Shown here: piece by piece, positions 1 to 10,203 of the stretch
Layout: each line of letters starts with the position of its first letter
Numbering within the stretch: position 1 is the first letter of the stretch
From: CBDCKR01 sp964572045
GTDB lineage: Bacteria > Gemmatimonadota > Gemmatimonadetes > Longimicrobiales > Gaopeijiaceae
Assembly: GCA_964572045.1 (NCBI GenBank)
Contig: CAZNEI010000001.1
Span: 1-64,000, forward strand
Reading direction: 5' to 3'
DNA: 64,000 nucleotides
Notes under the pieces: model-generated
Seen by the model: the letters and a program-made list of their open reading frames with translations, nothing else
Told to the model about the DNA's origin: nothing
The model's database searches: none
Position numbers and translations under genes: made by a program

Positions 1-47
1 CACAACACCACAATAGCTTGGAACAATCCGGGCCGTCGAAGTTCGGG

Positions 48-1535
<1,488 letters not shown>

Positions 1536-1575
1536 GCGTCAATCCTCGTTCCTGAACGCAACAAATCTGGGTTGC

Positions 1576-2526
1576 TCACTCCGATCTCGCCGCCGTAGCG
1601 ACGAAGAGAGGGGGCCCAGGCGCTTCGCTCCGAGCCGGCAGCGCTTGGTAGGTGAAGTCCCTGAAACCGGCGTCGCTGGTCCACTCGGCCAACGTGGCTC
1701 GCTCGAAACCGGGCCATACGTGCCCGATGTCTTCCAGCAAGCCTTCTCGCGAGTGGAGCCGCATGTCCATGATCAAGAGCCGCCCTCGGGGCGACAGCGC
1801 CCGACATGCCTCCCTCAGCACCGTGGGGGGATCGATGACGTAGTGCAGCACGAGTGTGAGGACGGCCAAGTCCAACTCTGCGTCACGGACGGGGAGCGCT
1901 TCGAGCTCTCCCCGTCTGAGCTCAACGTTGGATCGCCCGCCCAGTCGCCGCCGGGCGGCGTCGAGCATCTCCTGAGACCCGTCGACCGCGATCACGTGTG
2001 CGACGAACGGCGCCACCCGCGCGCTGAAGTGCCCCGTACCTGTGCCCAAATCGCCCACGGTCGCGTGGAAGTCCAAGAGACCTAGGAGAGGCAGCAACTC
2101 GGAGTCGGCACCGTACAGATCCTCGCGCAGCGCGTCCCACCGGTGGGCCGCCGAAGCGAAGAACCTCTTCGAGCGCTCTCGACGCCGAACACGCACGGCA
2201 AGGGCTCTCTCCTCGTCGTCCTCGTGGTGCCCGGCCGATACGACATCGGGGCGCACCAGCTTCCAGAGCCCTTGCGCGGCAGGGTCCAGCTGTCGGGCCA
2301 TACGATAGTACCGGCTTCTGCCGCTTGCCCGGGACGTCACCCATCCGTCGTCGGCCAATACCTTGAGGTGGCGGCTCACAGTAGACTGCGGCAGCTGGAA
2401 GACCTGCACCAACTCAGAGACCGTGAAGTCGCCCCGCTCAAGGAGCACGAGGATCCGCGCGCGCGCCAAATCGCCCAGCGCGCTCATCCGGTCGAAGACT
2501 CGTGGTTCCTTCGCTGTACTATCCAT
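1576..2526 (-). CDS. ArsR-family HTH regulator fused to a SAM-dependent methyltransferase
   Basis: Residues 10-90 form an ArsR winged helix (LPQSTVSRHLKVL recognition helix, then the wing region). Residues 140-316 form a class I methyltransferase with motif I GDLGTGTGHFS and a following acidic VIAVDGS strand. Such fusions commonly accompany methionine-cycle genes, and ahcY lies directly downstream here. A plausible role, by inference, is sensing the SAM/SAH state and controlling ahcY. I chose the ATG at 2526 because the longer reading (to 2568) would place codons across a palindrome and -10-like box, and because ArsR homology begins close to this Met. Whether the methyltransferase is active or only a ligand sensor cannot be told. 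Confidence 0.88.
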   Translation of the reverse strand: MDSTAKEPRVFDRMSALGDLARARILVLLERGDFTVSELVQVFQLPQSTVSRHLKVLADDGWVTSRASGRSRYYRMARQLDPAAQGLWKLVRPDVVSAGHHEDDEERALAVRVRRRERSKRFFASAAHRWDALREDLYGADSELLPLLGLLDFHATVGDLGTGTGHFSARVAPFVAHVIAVDGSQEMLDAARRRLGGRSNVELRRGELEALPVRDAELDLAVLTLVLHYVIDPPTVLREACRALSPRGRLLIMDMRLHSREGLLEDIGHVWPGFERATLAEWTSDAGFRDFTYQALPARSEAPGPPLFVATAARSE

Positions 2527-2545
2527 AAATCCGGATATTATGATG
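2524..2545 (-). promoter_or_regulatory. Putative promoter/operator of the ArsR-methyltransferase-ahcY operon
   Basis: Just upstream of the start codon is an imperfect palindrome centred on ATCCGGAT (ATAATATCCGGATTTAT on the minus strand). It overlaps a CATAAT -10-like hexamer. The spacing would put the transcription start almost at the ATG, suggesting a leaderless or very short-leader mRNA, in line with the lack of a Shine-Dalgarno sequence. ArsR proteins usually bind such AT-rich palindromes over their own promoter. Autoregulation is inferred. Confidence 0.45.
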
Positions 2546-2680
2546 TTACGGGAAGGCGAGGGGCGCAAGCGACAGGCTGGGAAGGGAGCGTTGGGACCCT
2601 CTTAAGCGGTGTGCAAACCCACCCCGCGCCCACCGGTGTCGGGTGTCCGCCGCTGCTGCTTTGGGCCGGGGCTCAGGTCG

Positions 2681-3712
2681 TCACAGGCTGGCTGTGGCGA
2701 GGGCGCTCGGACGGCTGCACCGGAACGAATCGAGGATGGTTTCGAGCTGAAGAAGGTACTGGTACTTGTCCTTCCCGGGCGCGTAGAGCCAAGCGTCGAC
2801 CATGTAGTGCCGATCCTGATGGGGACAAGCGACCGCTCGGGTGATGAAGGGTCCGGCCGCCGGATACGGATCATCGGGGGGGTTGGCCCAGACGGCCCGG
2901 ACCTCGTTCATGAAGATGTCGCCCTGCTGGAGTCGGCGTGTTCGGAGCAACTCGACGTCGTGAACCTGCGGATAGGCGAAGTGGCGGTCGGCGACGGCCT
3001 GTCGCCACGCGAGGAGCTCGTCCGCCGAGATCGCCTCGGGCGAGTACGGCCGCCAGGTGACTGTGACCTGCCGGAGAAGCTCGGACGGGTCGGGGTTGGC
3101 GTTTCGGAACATGAACACCGAGTCCTCCTGCCGTCGCTGATAGAGTTGGGGCAGGACGATGCTGAATTGGGCGATGTTCCAAAGTGAATCGGCCAGGGCC
3201 TCGTTTCGGCCCGACATGAACATCCGGGCCCTCACCCATTCCCGATACTGGCCGTCCAAGAGATCGTGCAGGGGCTCCAGCAGGGGCTCGGCCTCGGCGG
3301 GATCATCTGTCGAGAGCAGCATCACCGTTATGGTCTGAGGTCTGGACCAGATGTCTTCGACCTGAAAGACCTCGGGCGGGTCGAACGCCGTCCGTTCCGT
3401 ACGCGCCAGGGCATCGGTCATCCAGGGATCATCCGTCGTTCCGATGAGCAGAAGCTGCCGAAAGCGCTGGAGCCGATCCCAAGCCGGCAGTGCGGGATCC
3501 TGCTGCGTCACGACGAAGGTCTTCTCGGAACGCACGCTCACGATCGGGACCTCAAGCGCGGACTCGACCATGTCCTGAACGCCGAGCCAGCGGTCGTCGG
3601 AGGTAGCGACAATAATGCTGTTCAATTCACCCCAGGATCGGGTGGGCTCCCCGCAAGCGCTGAGAAGGGGCGAGATGACGAGGGCAAGAAGCAGCGGGGA
3701 CGTATTGCGCAT
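2681..3712 (-). CDS. DUF4837 family lipoprotein
   Basis: A 343-residue protein with a lipoprotein signal peptide (ALVISPLLSACGE; lipid-attachment Cys near residue 20). The mature part begins with the pattern typical of DUF4837 (SIIVATSDDRW, then EKTFVVTQ and RFRQLLLIG). DUF4837 proteins are envelope lipoproteins of unknown function, known mainly from Bacteroidota and relatives. No catalytic motif is visible. It lies upstream of the ArsR-methyltransferase gene on the same strand, but the 154-bp gap holds a separate promoter candidate, so it is probably its own unit. Confidence 0.75.
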   Translation of the reverse strand: MRNTSPLLLALVISPLLSACGEPTRSWGELNSIIVATSDDRWLGVQDMVESALEVPIVSVRSEKTFVVTQQDPALPAWDRLQRFRQLLLIGTTDDPWMTDALARTERTAFDPPEVFQVEDIWSRPQTITVMLLSTDDPAEAEPLLEPLHDLLDGQYREWVRARMFMSGRNEALADSLWNIAQFSIVLPQLYQRRQEDSVFMFRNANPDPSELLRQVTVTWRPYSPEAISADELLAWRQAVADRHFAYPQVHDVELLRTRRLQQGDIFMNEVRAVWANPPDDPYPAAGPFITRAVACPHQDRHYMVDAWLYAPGKDKYQYLLQLETILDSFRCSRPSALATASL

Positions 3713-3915
3713 GATCCGTGGTCGCGAGCAGGGTGCGGGATCTCTTCACGAGTCTACCGTCCACGCCCGGCGTCCGTTCCCGGAGAGGCCGCACGCCCTG
3801 GCCGATGGCGGCCCGAAGCGAGGGGGGGAGCTGCAGTGCGGTCGTGCTCCGTCTCGCGACAGGCCCGACGATCCCGGGGATGACGACAGCCGGAGGGGCT
3901 ATCTGAGCGCCCGGC

Positions 3916-5940
3916 CTATTCCGTCACCGAGCGTGGCCGCTCCCACTTCTTGAACCACTTCCGCAAGTACAGCTGTGTGCGGAGAAAGTTGGAGGGCGTC
4001 GAGGTCGTGCCGTGCCATTCGCTCTTGTATCGTACCATGAGCGCCGGCACGTCGAGCACCCGAAGCGCCTGGTAGAACTCTTCGGTCTGAGGCATGGGCG
4101 TGCGAAGATCGCCCTCCCCTGTCATGAGCATCGTCGGGGTGGTGACGTTGCCAACGTACATGAGCGGCGAGCGGCGGAGGTGCTCGGAGGGGTCGTCCCA
4201 GGGGAATTCCTCGAAGTTGCGGTACCAACTCGCTCCGTCGGTCGTACCCACGAACGACAGCCAGTTCGTCACTGGGCAGTTCGCCGACGCCGCCGCGAAC
4301 CGGTCCGTGTGGCCCACGACCCACGAGGTGAGGACGCCGCCTCCCGAGCACCCGTAGACGAACAGGTTGTCTTCGTCGATGTAGCCTTGGGCGATGACCT
4401 CGTCGACGCCCTCCATGAGGTCGTCGAAGTCCTGTCCCGGGTAGGCGTTCTTGATGGCGTTACCGAACGTGCTCCCGTATCCCGCACTCCCGCGGGGGTT
4501 CGTATAGAGCACGACGTATCCGTTGGCGGCGTGGTTCTGCCATCCGAAGTTGAACCCCACGTTGTACATGCCGTGGGGCCCCCCGTGGATCGAGAGGATC
4601 AGGGGATACTTCTTCGCGGGATCGAAGTCGGGCGGCTTGATGATCCACCCCTGGATGTCGAAGTCGCCCACCGACTTGTACCAGATCTCCTCGACCTCAC
4701 CGAGCGTCACCTCAGCAAGGACGTCGGCGTTCACCTCCGTCAGGCGACGTGTCTGGTCCGGGCTCGCAAGGTCGAAGCTGACGACATCGGGGGGCTGCTG
4801 GTGGCTTGTCAGAGTGCCCACGGCCGTTCCCTTGTCGTCGATCGACGACACGCTCAGCATGTGATTCCCCGTCGTGATGGCGAACGGCTCGCCGTGCAGC
4901 GGGGCGAACCACAGGTTCTGCGTCCCCAGCATGCTGGCGTTGAAGTAGACGCCGCTGCCATCGGCCGCCCACGTTACGTTTCCGAGTCTCCTCCCCAGCT
5001 CGCTTGCGATCCTCCGCGGGCCGGAGCCGTCCGCGTTCATTACGTACAGCTCGTTCTCGCGATACGTGTCGTCGTGGAAGTCCACGCCCTGGTAGGCGAT
5101 GAGGTGTCCGTCGGGGGAGGGAACCGGACTCTGGTCCGGGCCGTGGCGCGTAGTGAGCTGTTCGATCGCGCCCGTCGCCAAGTCGACGCTGTAGATCTCG
5201 GACTCGCGCCATACGTGCTCCGCCTTTTCCACCCGTAGGGAGCTGAAGACCACGCTGGATCCGTCGGGCATCCACTCGGCGGCGCTGTGATTCCAGTCGC
5301 CGTCCGAGAGCTGGCGTGGGGTGCCTCCCTCCGCGGGAACGACGAAGACGTGGGTGTAGCCGTCGTCGATGTAGCCGCGGCGGTCGCGCCGATACACGAG
5401 CCGCTCCACGACCCGGGGTCCTTCGGTCCACTCCGCACCGTCCGGTTGGGCAGGGAGCTCGACGGACCATTCGCTGGGCAGCGACTCGAGCGTCATCGTG
5501 AAAGCGATCTGAGTGCCGTCGGGGGACCAACGAAGGTTGCCCGGTGAGCGGGTGACGCGCGTGATCTGCGTCGTTGCCCCCTCGGCGTCCATCCAGCGGG
5601 TGAAGATCTGAGTGTCACCGGTATCGCCCTGGTCCAGGAAGGCGATCCGGGTCCCGTCCGGAGACCAGGTGGGAGCCGAGCCGTCTGCTAGGAAGCGGTT
5701 CCGCGATCCGTCCGTGTTCATGATCCAGATCGAGGAGCGTCGCCGATCCTTCATCTTGTCGATCCACGTCCTCGTATAGATGACCTGACGTCCGTCGGGA
5801 GAGATCTGGGGATCGCTCACCCACTCCCAATCCAGGTACGTCTCCAATCGCAGCGTCCCGTCGGGCGCTTGTGCGCCTGAGGCCGCCGGAACGAGAAGGG
5901 CAGCGGCGAGCAGGGCGAGCGTGTAGCCCCTGTTATACAT
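3916..5940 (-). CDS. Secreted S9 family peptidase (DPP IV / acylaminoacyl peptidase type)
   Basis: A serine exopeptidase-type enzyme. An N-terminal signal peptide (YTLALLAAALLVPAASGAQA) is followed by a beta-propeller of TolB/PD40-like WSPDG repeats (residues 40-400) and a C-terminal alpha/beta hydrolase domain. The nucleophile elbow is GCSGGG, the Asp is in GEGDLRTP and the His in SEWHGTT, so the triad is complete. I chose the ATG at 5940 because it starts the signal peptide and has a strong GAGGAGG ribosome site; the open frame upstream to 6018 does not look coding. It is divergent from a second S9 peptidase at 6306. It likely cleaves short peptides outside the cytoplasm. Confidence 0.93.
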   Translation of the reverse strand: MYNRGYTLALLAAALLVPAASGAQAPDGTLRLETYLDWEWVSDPQISPDGRQVIYTRTWIDKMKDRRRSSIWIMNTDGSRNRFLADGSAPTWSPDGTRIAFLDQGDTGDTQIFTRWMDAEGATTQITRVTRSPGNLRWSPDGTQIAFTMTLESLPSEWSVELPAQPDGAEWTEGPRVVERLVYRRDRRGYIDDGYTHVFVVPAEGGTPRQLSDGDWNHSAAEWMPDGSSVVFSSLRVEKAEHVWRESEIYSVDLATGAIEQLTTRHGPDQSPVPSPDGHLIAYQGVDFHDDTYRENELYVMNADGSGPRRIASELGRRLGNVTWAADGSGVYFNASMLGTQNLWFAPLHGEPFAITTGNHMLSVSSIDDKGTAVGTLTSHQQPPDVVSFDLASPDQTRRLTEVNADVLAEVTLGEVEEIWYKSVGDFDIQGWIIKPPDFDPAKKYPLILSIHGGPHGMYNVGFNFGWQNHAANGYVVLYTNPRGSAGYGSTFGNAIKNAYPGQDFDDLMEGVDEVIAQGYIDEDNLFVYGCSGGGVLTSWVVGHTDRFAAASANCPVTNWLSFVGTTDGASWYRNFEEFPWDDPSEHLRRSPLMYVGNVTTPTMLMTGEGDLRTPMPQTEEFYQALRVLDVPALMVRYKSEWHGTTSTPSNFLRTQLYLRKWFKKWERPRSVTE

Positions 5941-6305
5941 GAAGGCCTCCTCGGCAGGGTCACGAACCGTCGGCTGGTGGCGGACGCCAGTGGCGCCCTC
6001 GGGACGGATTCCCAACATAGGGGCTGGTCGCTACGCCTACCAGCTCGAGTCGAGACGTGAACGGCGTGGGAGCCGGCTGCGGATCGGGGTCAGGAACAGG
6101 CTTGTCCGGAGGCTCCGCCGAGAGTCAGGCCGGCCAAGGTGGGGCCCCTTCGCTCGCGGTCCGCTCAAGGTGGTTCGGGGGGATGGCCGGACAGGTGCCA
6201 TCGATGCCGCTACTCGTGGAGTCCCGATCCCCGGACTTCCTTGACGTCCGGTTATGGGCGGAGCCATTTGTATCGCCCCACGCGTTTCCTTCCGCCGGAG
6301 GCACC
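5941..6305. other. Intergenic region between divergent S9 peptidases
   Basis: About 365 bp with no convincing gene. It must hold the promoters of both flanking S9 peptidases. Ribosome-binding sites are clear at each end (GAGGAGG on the left, CCGGAGG on the right). A TTGACG at about 6242 could be a -35 for the plus-strand gene, but I see no good -10 at the usual distance. Confidence 0.5.
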
Positions 6306-8423
6306 ATGAACGCGACGAGGCATTCGCTGACTCTCCCGCTCCCAACCGCCACGACCCCGATCCGCTTGATTCTCCTGGCATCGCTGGCCGGCCTCTCGTG
6401 GGGTCCGGCAGGGGTGGAGGCTCAGGACCAGGGCCGCCCGCTCGCCATCGAGGACTACTACCGCATCCGATCGATCAACTCACCGGTGATTTCACCTGGC
6501 GGCGAGTGGGTTGCCTACGCGTTGGAGTCCCCGATCGAGGAGGACAACTCGAGCGCGACAGAAGTCTGGGTAGCCGCCACCGACGGGGATCCGGCCCCGA
6601 GGCGCATCAGCGCGGCGGGGGTGCAGGCGTCCGCCCCTTCGTGGGGGCCGGACGGGCTCTTGAGGTACGTCTCGGGCGACAACGCCTACTCGATCCGGCC
6701 CGACGCGCCTCCCGCTTCGCGGGAAGCGCTCCGGCGTGATGCCCTGAACGACATCCCCGCCCCGCGCGGCGCGTTGGTCGCGTCAATTGTGACCGTCCCA
6801 CCGCGCGAGGTCGAGCCGACGCATGCCTCGGACTTCGAGCGGCGGCACGAGGAGCGCTTTGACGGAAGAGCGTGGGACTGGATGTACTTCCAACGCGACC
6901 GCCAGCCGATGCCGACCCTGGATCCCACCGATCCGAGGGCGACGCCTCCCCGGGAGATCGCCATCGCCGACTCGGAAGGAGCGCCTCGGCGTATTCTGAC
7001 CGAGCTCGGGCTGCAGCCGAGCAGCTTGACCTGGAGGCCCGACGGCGACGGGCTGGTCTTCGTGGCCGACTCCGCGTATCGGGACGAGTGGACATACCGC
7101 CGCAACGACTTGTGGGCTGTGACGATCGACGGCGAGGTGAGGCGGCTGACCCGGGATCTGCGCTACACGCTGAGCCAACCCGCCTATTCTCCGGAAGGGG
7201 GCCGGATCGCTTACGTCAGCCGGTACGCTACGGACTGGGTCATCGCCGAACGGCTCGGGCACGGCGGACCCACGGACCTCATGGTGCTGGACGTGTCCAG
7301 CGGCGAGCACCGCAACATCACGGCAGACTGGGATCTTCGCCCCGGACGACCGAGTTGGAGTCCGGACGGGCGCCACGTCTACTTCACGGCCGGGATCGGA
7401 GGGGAGACCCATCTATTCCGCGCTGCCGCGGACGGAAGTGGCGTGGAACAGGTCACGCGCGGAGAGCGGCGCCTCACCAGCCTGACCATGGACGAACGCA
7501 GGTCCAAGATCGCCTACCTGGTGGGGCGCTTCGATGCGCCCTCGGAGCTGTTTGTGGCGGATATAGACGGGGGTGGTGAACGCCAGCTGACCCATGTCCA
7601 TGACCGCCTGAGGGGCGAGGTCGCCTTCAGTGCGGCGGAGCGGATTCGGTTCGAGAGCTACGACGGGACCGAGGTCGAAGGGTGGGTCATCTTCCCCTAC
7701 GGCTACGACCCCGACGCAGGGCCCTATCCACTGATCGTCCACAGCCATGGCGGTCCGCATTCGGCGTCGGGCTACGGACTCAATTTCAAACACCAGCTCT
7801 TCGCCGCAAACGGGTACTTCGTACTCCAGACGAACTTCCGGAGCTCGACGGGCTATGGCGAGGAGTTCCTGTGGGCCACCTGGGGAGCCTGGGGTGACAA
7901 GGACGGAGAGGACGTGATGTCCGGCGTGGACCATGTGCTGGCGCACTACCCGATAGATCGAGGGCGCGTCGCGGCTATTGGTCACTCTTACGGAGGCTTC
8001 ATGAGCAACTGGCTCATCACGCGCTATCCGGACCGTTTTGCGGCCGCTGCTGTGGGCGCCGGGATCTCGAATTGGCTGAGCGACTACGGGACGGCGGACG
8101 TCGCGCGCACCAAGGAGACCGAGTTCTTCGGCACACCATGGACCGAAGAGGGCCGGGAGCGGCTGATCCGCCAGTCCCCCCTCATCTATGCGGACCGGGC
8201 CCGAGCGGCGACTCTGTTCGTGCACGGCGAGGTCGATCACCGGGTGCCTTTCGAGGAGGGGGAGCAGATGTACTTCGCCCTGAAGAAGAACAGAGTGCCG
8301 GCCAAGTTCTTGCTCTACAACAACCAGGCGCACGGCATCGGCGGCCACTGGAACCGAGTCCACAGGGCGATGCACGAGCTGAGATGGTTCGACCAATACT
8401 TGAAAGCCCGTGACATGAGCTGA
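6306..8423 (+). CDS. Secreted S9 family peptidase, prolyl-oligopeptidase type
   Basis: A 705-residue exported peptidase. The signal peptide is LILLASLAGLSWGPAGVEAQ. A beta-propeller with TolB-like repeats (for example LTWRPDGDGLVF, PSWSPDGRHVYF) occupies most of the N-terminal two thirds, and an alpha/beta hydrolase domain follows, with nucleophile GHSYGGF, Asp in HGEVDHRVP and His in NQAHGIG. The start at 6306 is fixed by the GGAGG six bases upstream and by the signal peptide. It is related to, but clearly diverged from, the minus-strand S9 peptidase at 3916-5940. The pair points to peptide scavenging. Confidence 0.94.
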   Translation: MNATRHSLTLPLPTATTPIRLILLASLAGLSWGPAGVEAQDQGRPLAIEDYYRIRSINSPVISPGGEWVAYALESPIEEDNSSATEVWVAATDGDPAPRRISAAGVQASAPSWGPDGLLRYVSGDNAYSIRPDAPPASREALRRDALNDIPAPRGALVASIVTVPPREVEPTHASDFERRHEERFDGRAWDWMYFQRDRQPMPTLDPTDPRATPPREIAIADSEGAPRRILTELGLQPSSLTWRPDGDGLVFVADSAYRDEWTYRRNDLWAVTIDGEVRRLTRDLRYTLSQPAYSPEGGRIAYVSRYATDWVIAERLGHGGPTDLMVLDVSSGEHRNITADWDLRPGRPSWSPDGRHVYFTAGIGGETHLFRAAADGSGVEQVTRGERRLTSLTMDERRSKIAYLVGRFDAPSELFVADIDGGGERQLTHVHDRLRGEVAFSAAERIRFESYDGTEVEGWVIFPYGYDPDAGPYPLIVHSHGGPHSASGYGLNFKHQLFAANGYFVLQTNFRSSTGYGEEFLWATWGAWGDKDGEDVMSGVDHVLAHYPIDRGRVAAIGHSYGGFMSNWLITRYPDRFAAAAVGAGISNWLSDYGTADVARTKETEFFGTPWTEEGRERLIRQSPLIYADRARAATLFVHGEVDHRVPFEEGEQMYFALKKNRVPAKFLLYNNQAHGIGGHWNRVHRAMHELRWFDQYLKARDMS

Positions 8424-8443
8424 GGCCGAAGGAAGCTTCGGCC
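8424..8443 (+). terminator. Perfect hairpin directly after the S9 peptidase
   Basis: GGCCGAAG and CTTCGGCC pair over 8 bp around a GAAG loop, starting right after the stop codon. No T-run follows, so intrinsic termination is uncertain. The position between convergent genes fits a transcript end or mRNA-stabilising hairpin. Confidence 0.5.
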
Positions 8444-8738
8444 CCTCACGGCCGGGAGGAAGGTCGGAATCCCCAGCGTGGTGCGGCCCGACGGGTTACG
8501 AGGGTCGGACTGGATATTCTTCCGCCAGCTTCTCGAAGTGAGCAGAACGTCACGAGTCTGCCCTAACGCGGGGGCCGCTTCCCTTGCCGCAGTCGAGGAG
8601 GGTGGTGGGGATGCCTGCCCGCGCGGCGCAGCGTAGTGGATCGGCTGGTTCTGGGAAGGCACGCGACATGGGGGCGCTACGGACTTCGCGGGGCTGACGT
8701 CCGACTTATTCCCTTACCCGGTGCCTCCCGTCTATCCG
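8444..8738. other. Convergent intergenic region, no gene seen
   Basis: The rest of a 315-bp gap between the S9 peptidase and the SelA-like gene. Apart from the hairpin at its left end I see no coding potential and no further repeat. Confidence 0.5.
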
Positions 8739-10010
8739 TTATCCGCCCGCGAGGATTTCACGGACGCGCGCTCCCACAACAGCCTCCTCGCCCGGCTCGA
8801 GCATAAAGACCGAGATCAGGAACCCTTCTTCGCCCGTCCCGTGGGCCCGAGACGTGACGATCGCGGGATCCCCCTCCGCGAGTGCTGTCTTCACCCCTTC
8901 TGGCGTGATCCCGACGCGCTCGTCGTCCCACTGGAGCAGCAGGTGGGGTACTTCGTTGGCGATCGGCGGCACAATCGTCGTCGTTTCGAGAGTTGGGATC
9001 CCGTCCAGTGCGTCGGCAATCACGGCGACGCGGCGCCGGAGCTCACGGTCTTCCGCCTGCATGTCGAGGCTCAAGTAGCGCTCGACCGCAGCCCACATCG
9101 CCACCATGTCCTCCTTGCTCACCTTCATGCCGCGGCCGATGTTCGAGCAGCGGGGAGCCGTGTTCAGCTTCGCCGTCTCGATCAGGTCGCGGCGACCCAG
9201 CAAGAGACCCGTGTCCTGGGGTCCTCGGATGCCCTTCCCACCGCTGAAGACAACCAGATCGTAGCCCATGTGCACGTACTCCCACAGCCGCTCCCGGGGA
9301 GGTGTGTCGGCTGCAGCGTCGAGCAAGGTGGGAATGTTGTGGCGTCGGGCGGCTTCGATCCAATCTTCCCTTGAGATCTTGCTCTCCCGCTCCAGGAAGT
9401 TGTATGCCAACATCATCACCGTACGCTCGTTGATCGCTCGTTCCAGATCCCCGCGCGTCTCTACGTCCACCAGCTTCACACCGCTGGCTGTTACCTGGTT
9501 GTCGTAGCAGTCCTGATGGGCGGTCTGGCGGATGACTTCGAGGCCCATCTCGGGAGGGAGCGGCAGCCGCGGGATGAGATCGTGATCGCGGAAGGTGACG
9601 GCGGCGGCGGTGCCGACCATGATGGCGCCGGCCGCCCCGGAGGTGACGAGAGCCGCTTCCACTCCTAGTCGCTCGGCGATCTTCTCGCCGACTCGGTCCT
9701 GGAGTTCTCGCAGGTCGATGAAGTGTCTGGAGGCCTCCTGCCAAGCCGCTGTCACTTCGGGTGGCATGAGCGATCCACCCCAGTTCGTGATCGTGCCGGC
9801 GGCGTTTATGATCGGCTTCACCCCGAGGGCCTCGTACAGCGTGGGCTCTTGCGCCCTCGAGGTCGTGCCCTGGGTCCGCCGGTGCGTCGGGTCGACCGCG
9901 TCAGAACCCGCATCACTTCCGGTGAGGTCGGTCGGAGCGACCATTCCGACAACCGCCGCACCCGCTCCCGTCTTCAGCACCTTGCGACGAGTAATGTTCT
10001 TCGGCGTCAT
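8739..10010 (-). CDS. Tat-exported SelA-like PLP-dependent enzyme
   Basis: A 423-residue fold-type I PLP protein of the SelA (selenocysteine synthase)/DgaE-like family. The N-terminus has a twin-arginine signal (ITRRKVLKTGAG, hydrophobic AAVVGMVA), so it should be exported folded. The domain includes GSLMPPEV, TSGAAGAI and the Schiff-base Lys in SGGKGIRGPQDTG. True SelA acts on tRNA in the cytoplasm, so an exported copy is more likely an ammonia-lyase or racemase-type enzyme on a small amino acid; the substrate is unknown. The ATG at 10010 is chosen because it starts the Tat signal; upstream in-frame codons look non-coding. A dicarboxylate/amino acid symporter gene lies 193 bp upstream on the same strand. 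Confidence 0.85.
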   Translation of the reverse strand: MTPKNITRRKVLKTGAGAAVVGMVAPTDLTGSDAGSDAVDPTHRRTQGTTSRAQEPTLYEALGVKPIINAAGTITNWGGSLMPPEVTAAWQEASRHFIDLRELQDRVGEKIAERLGVEAALVTSGAAGAIMVGTAAAVTFRDHDLIPRLPLPPEMGLEVIRQTAHQDCYDNQVTASGVKLVDVETRGDLERAINERTVMMLAYNFLERESKISREDWIEAARRHNIPTLLDAAADTPPRERLWEYVHMGYDLVVFSGGKGIRGPQDTGLLLGRRDLIETAKLNTAPRCSNIGRGMKVSKEDMVAMWAAVERYLSLDMQAEDRELRRRVAVIADALDGIPTLETTTIVPPIANEVPHLLLQWDDERVGITPEGVKTALAEGDPAIVTSRAHGTGEEGFLISVFMLEPGEEAVVGARVREILAGG

Positions 10011-10203
10011 GTCCCTATCCCTCGAGTCCTTGCTTGAGCTCGCCGTGCCCTGGTCTCCTGCCGCCCGACTGCGGGCAGTCGGAGCGGCAGGCCGGCTCCT
10101 CATTCTACGGAACTCGTCTCTAGCGGCAAACGGGCAGTCCGTCCCCCGGCCGGCGACCAAGAACAACTGACTCCCAGACGGCCTTCCGGCCTCCCGCCGC
10201 GGC

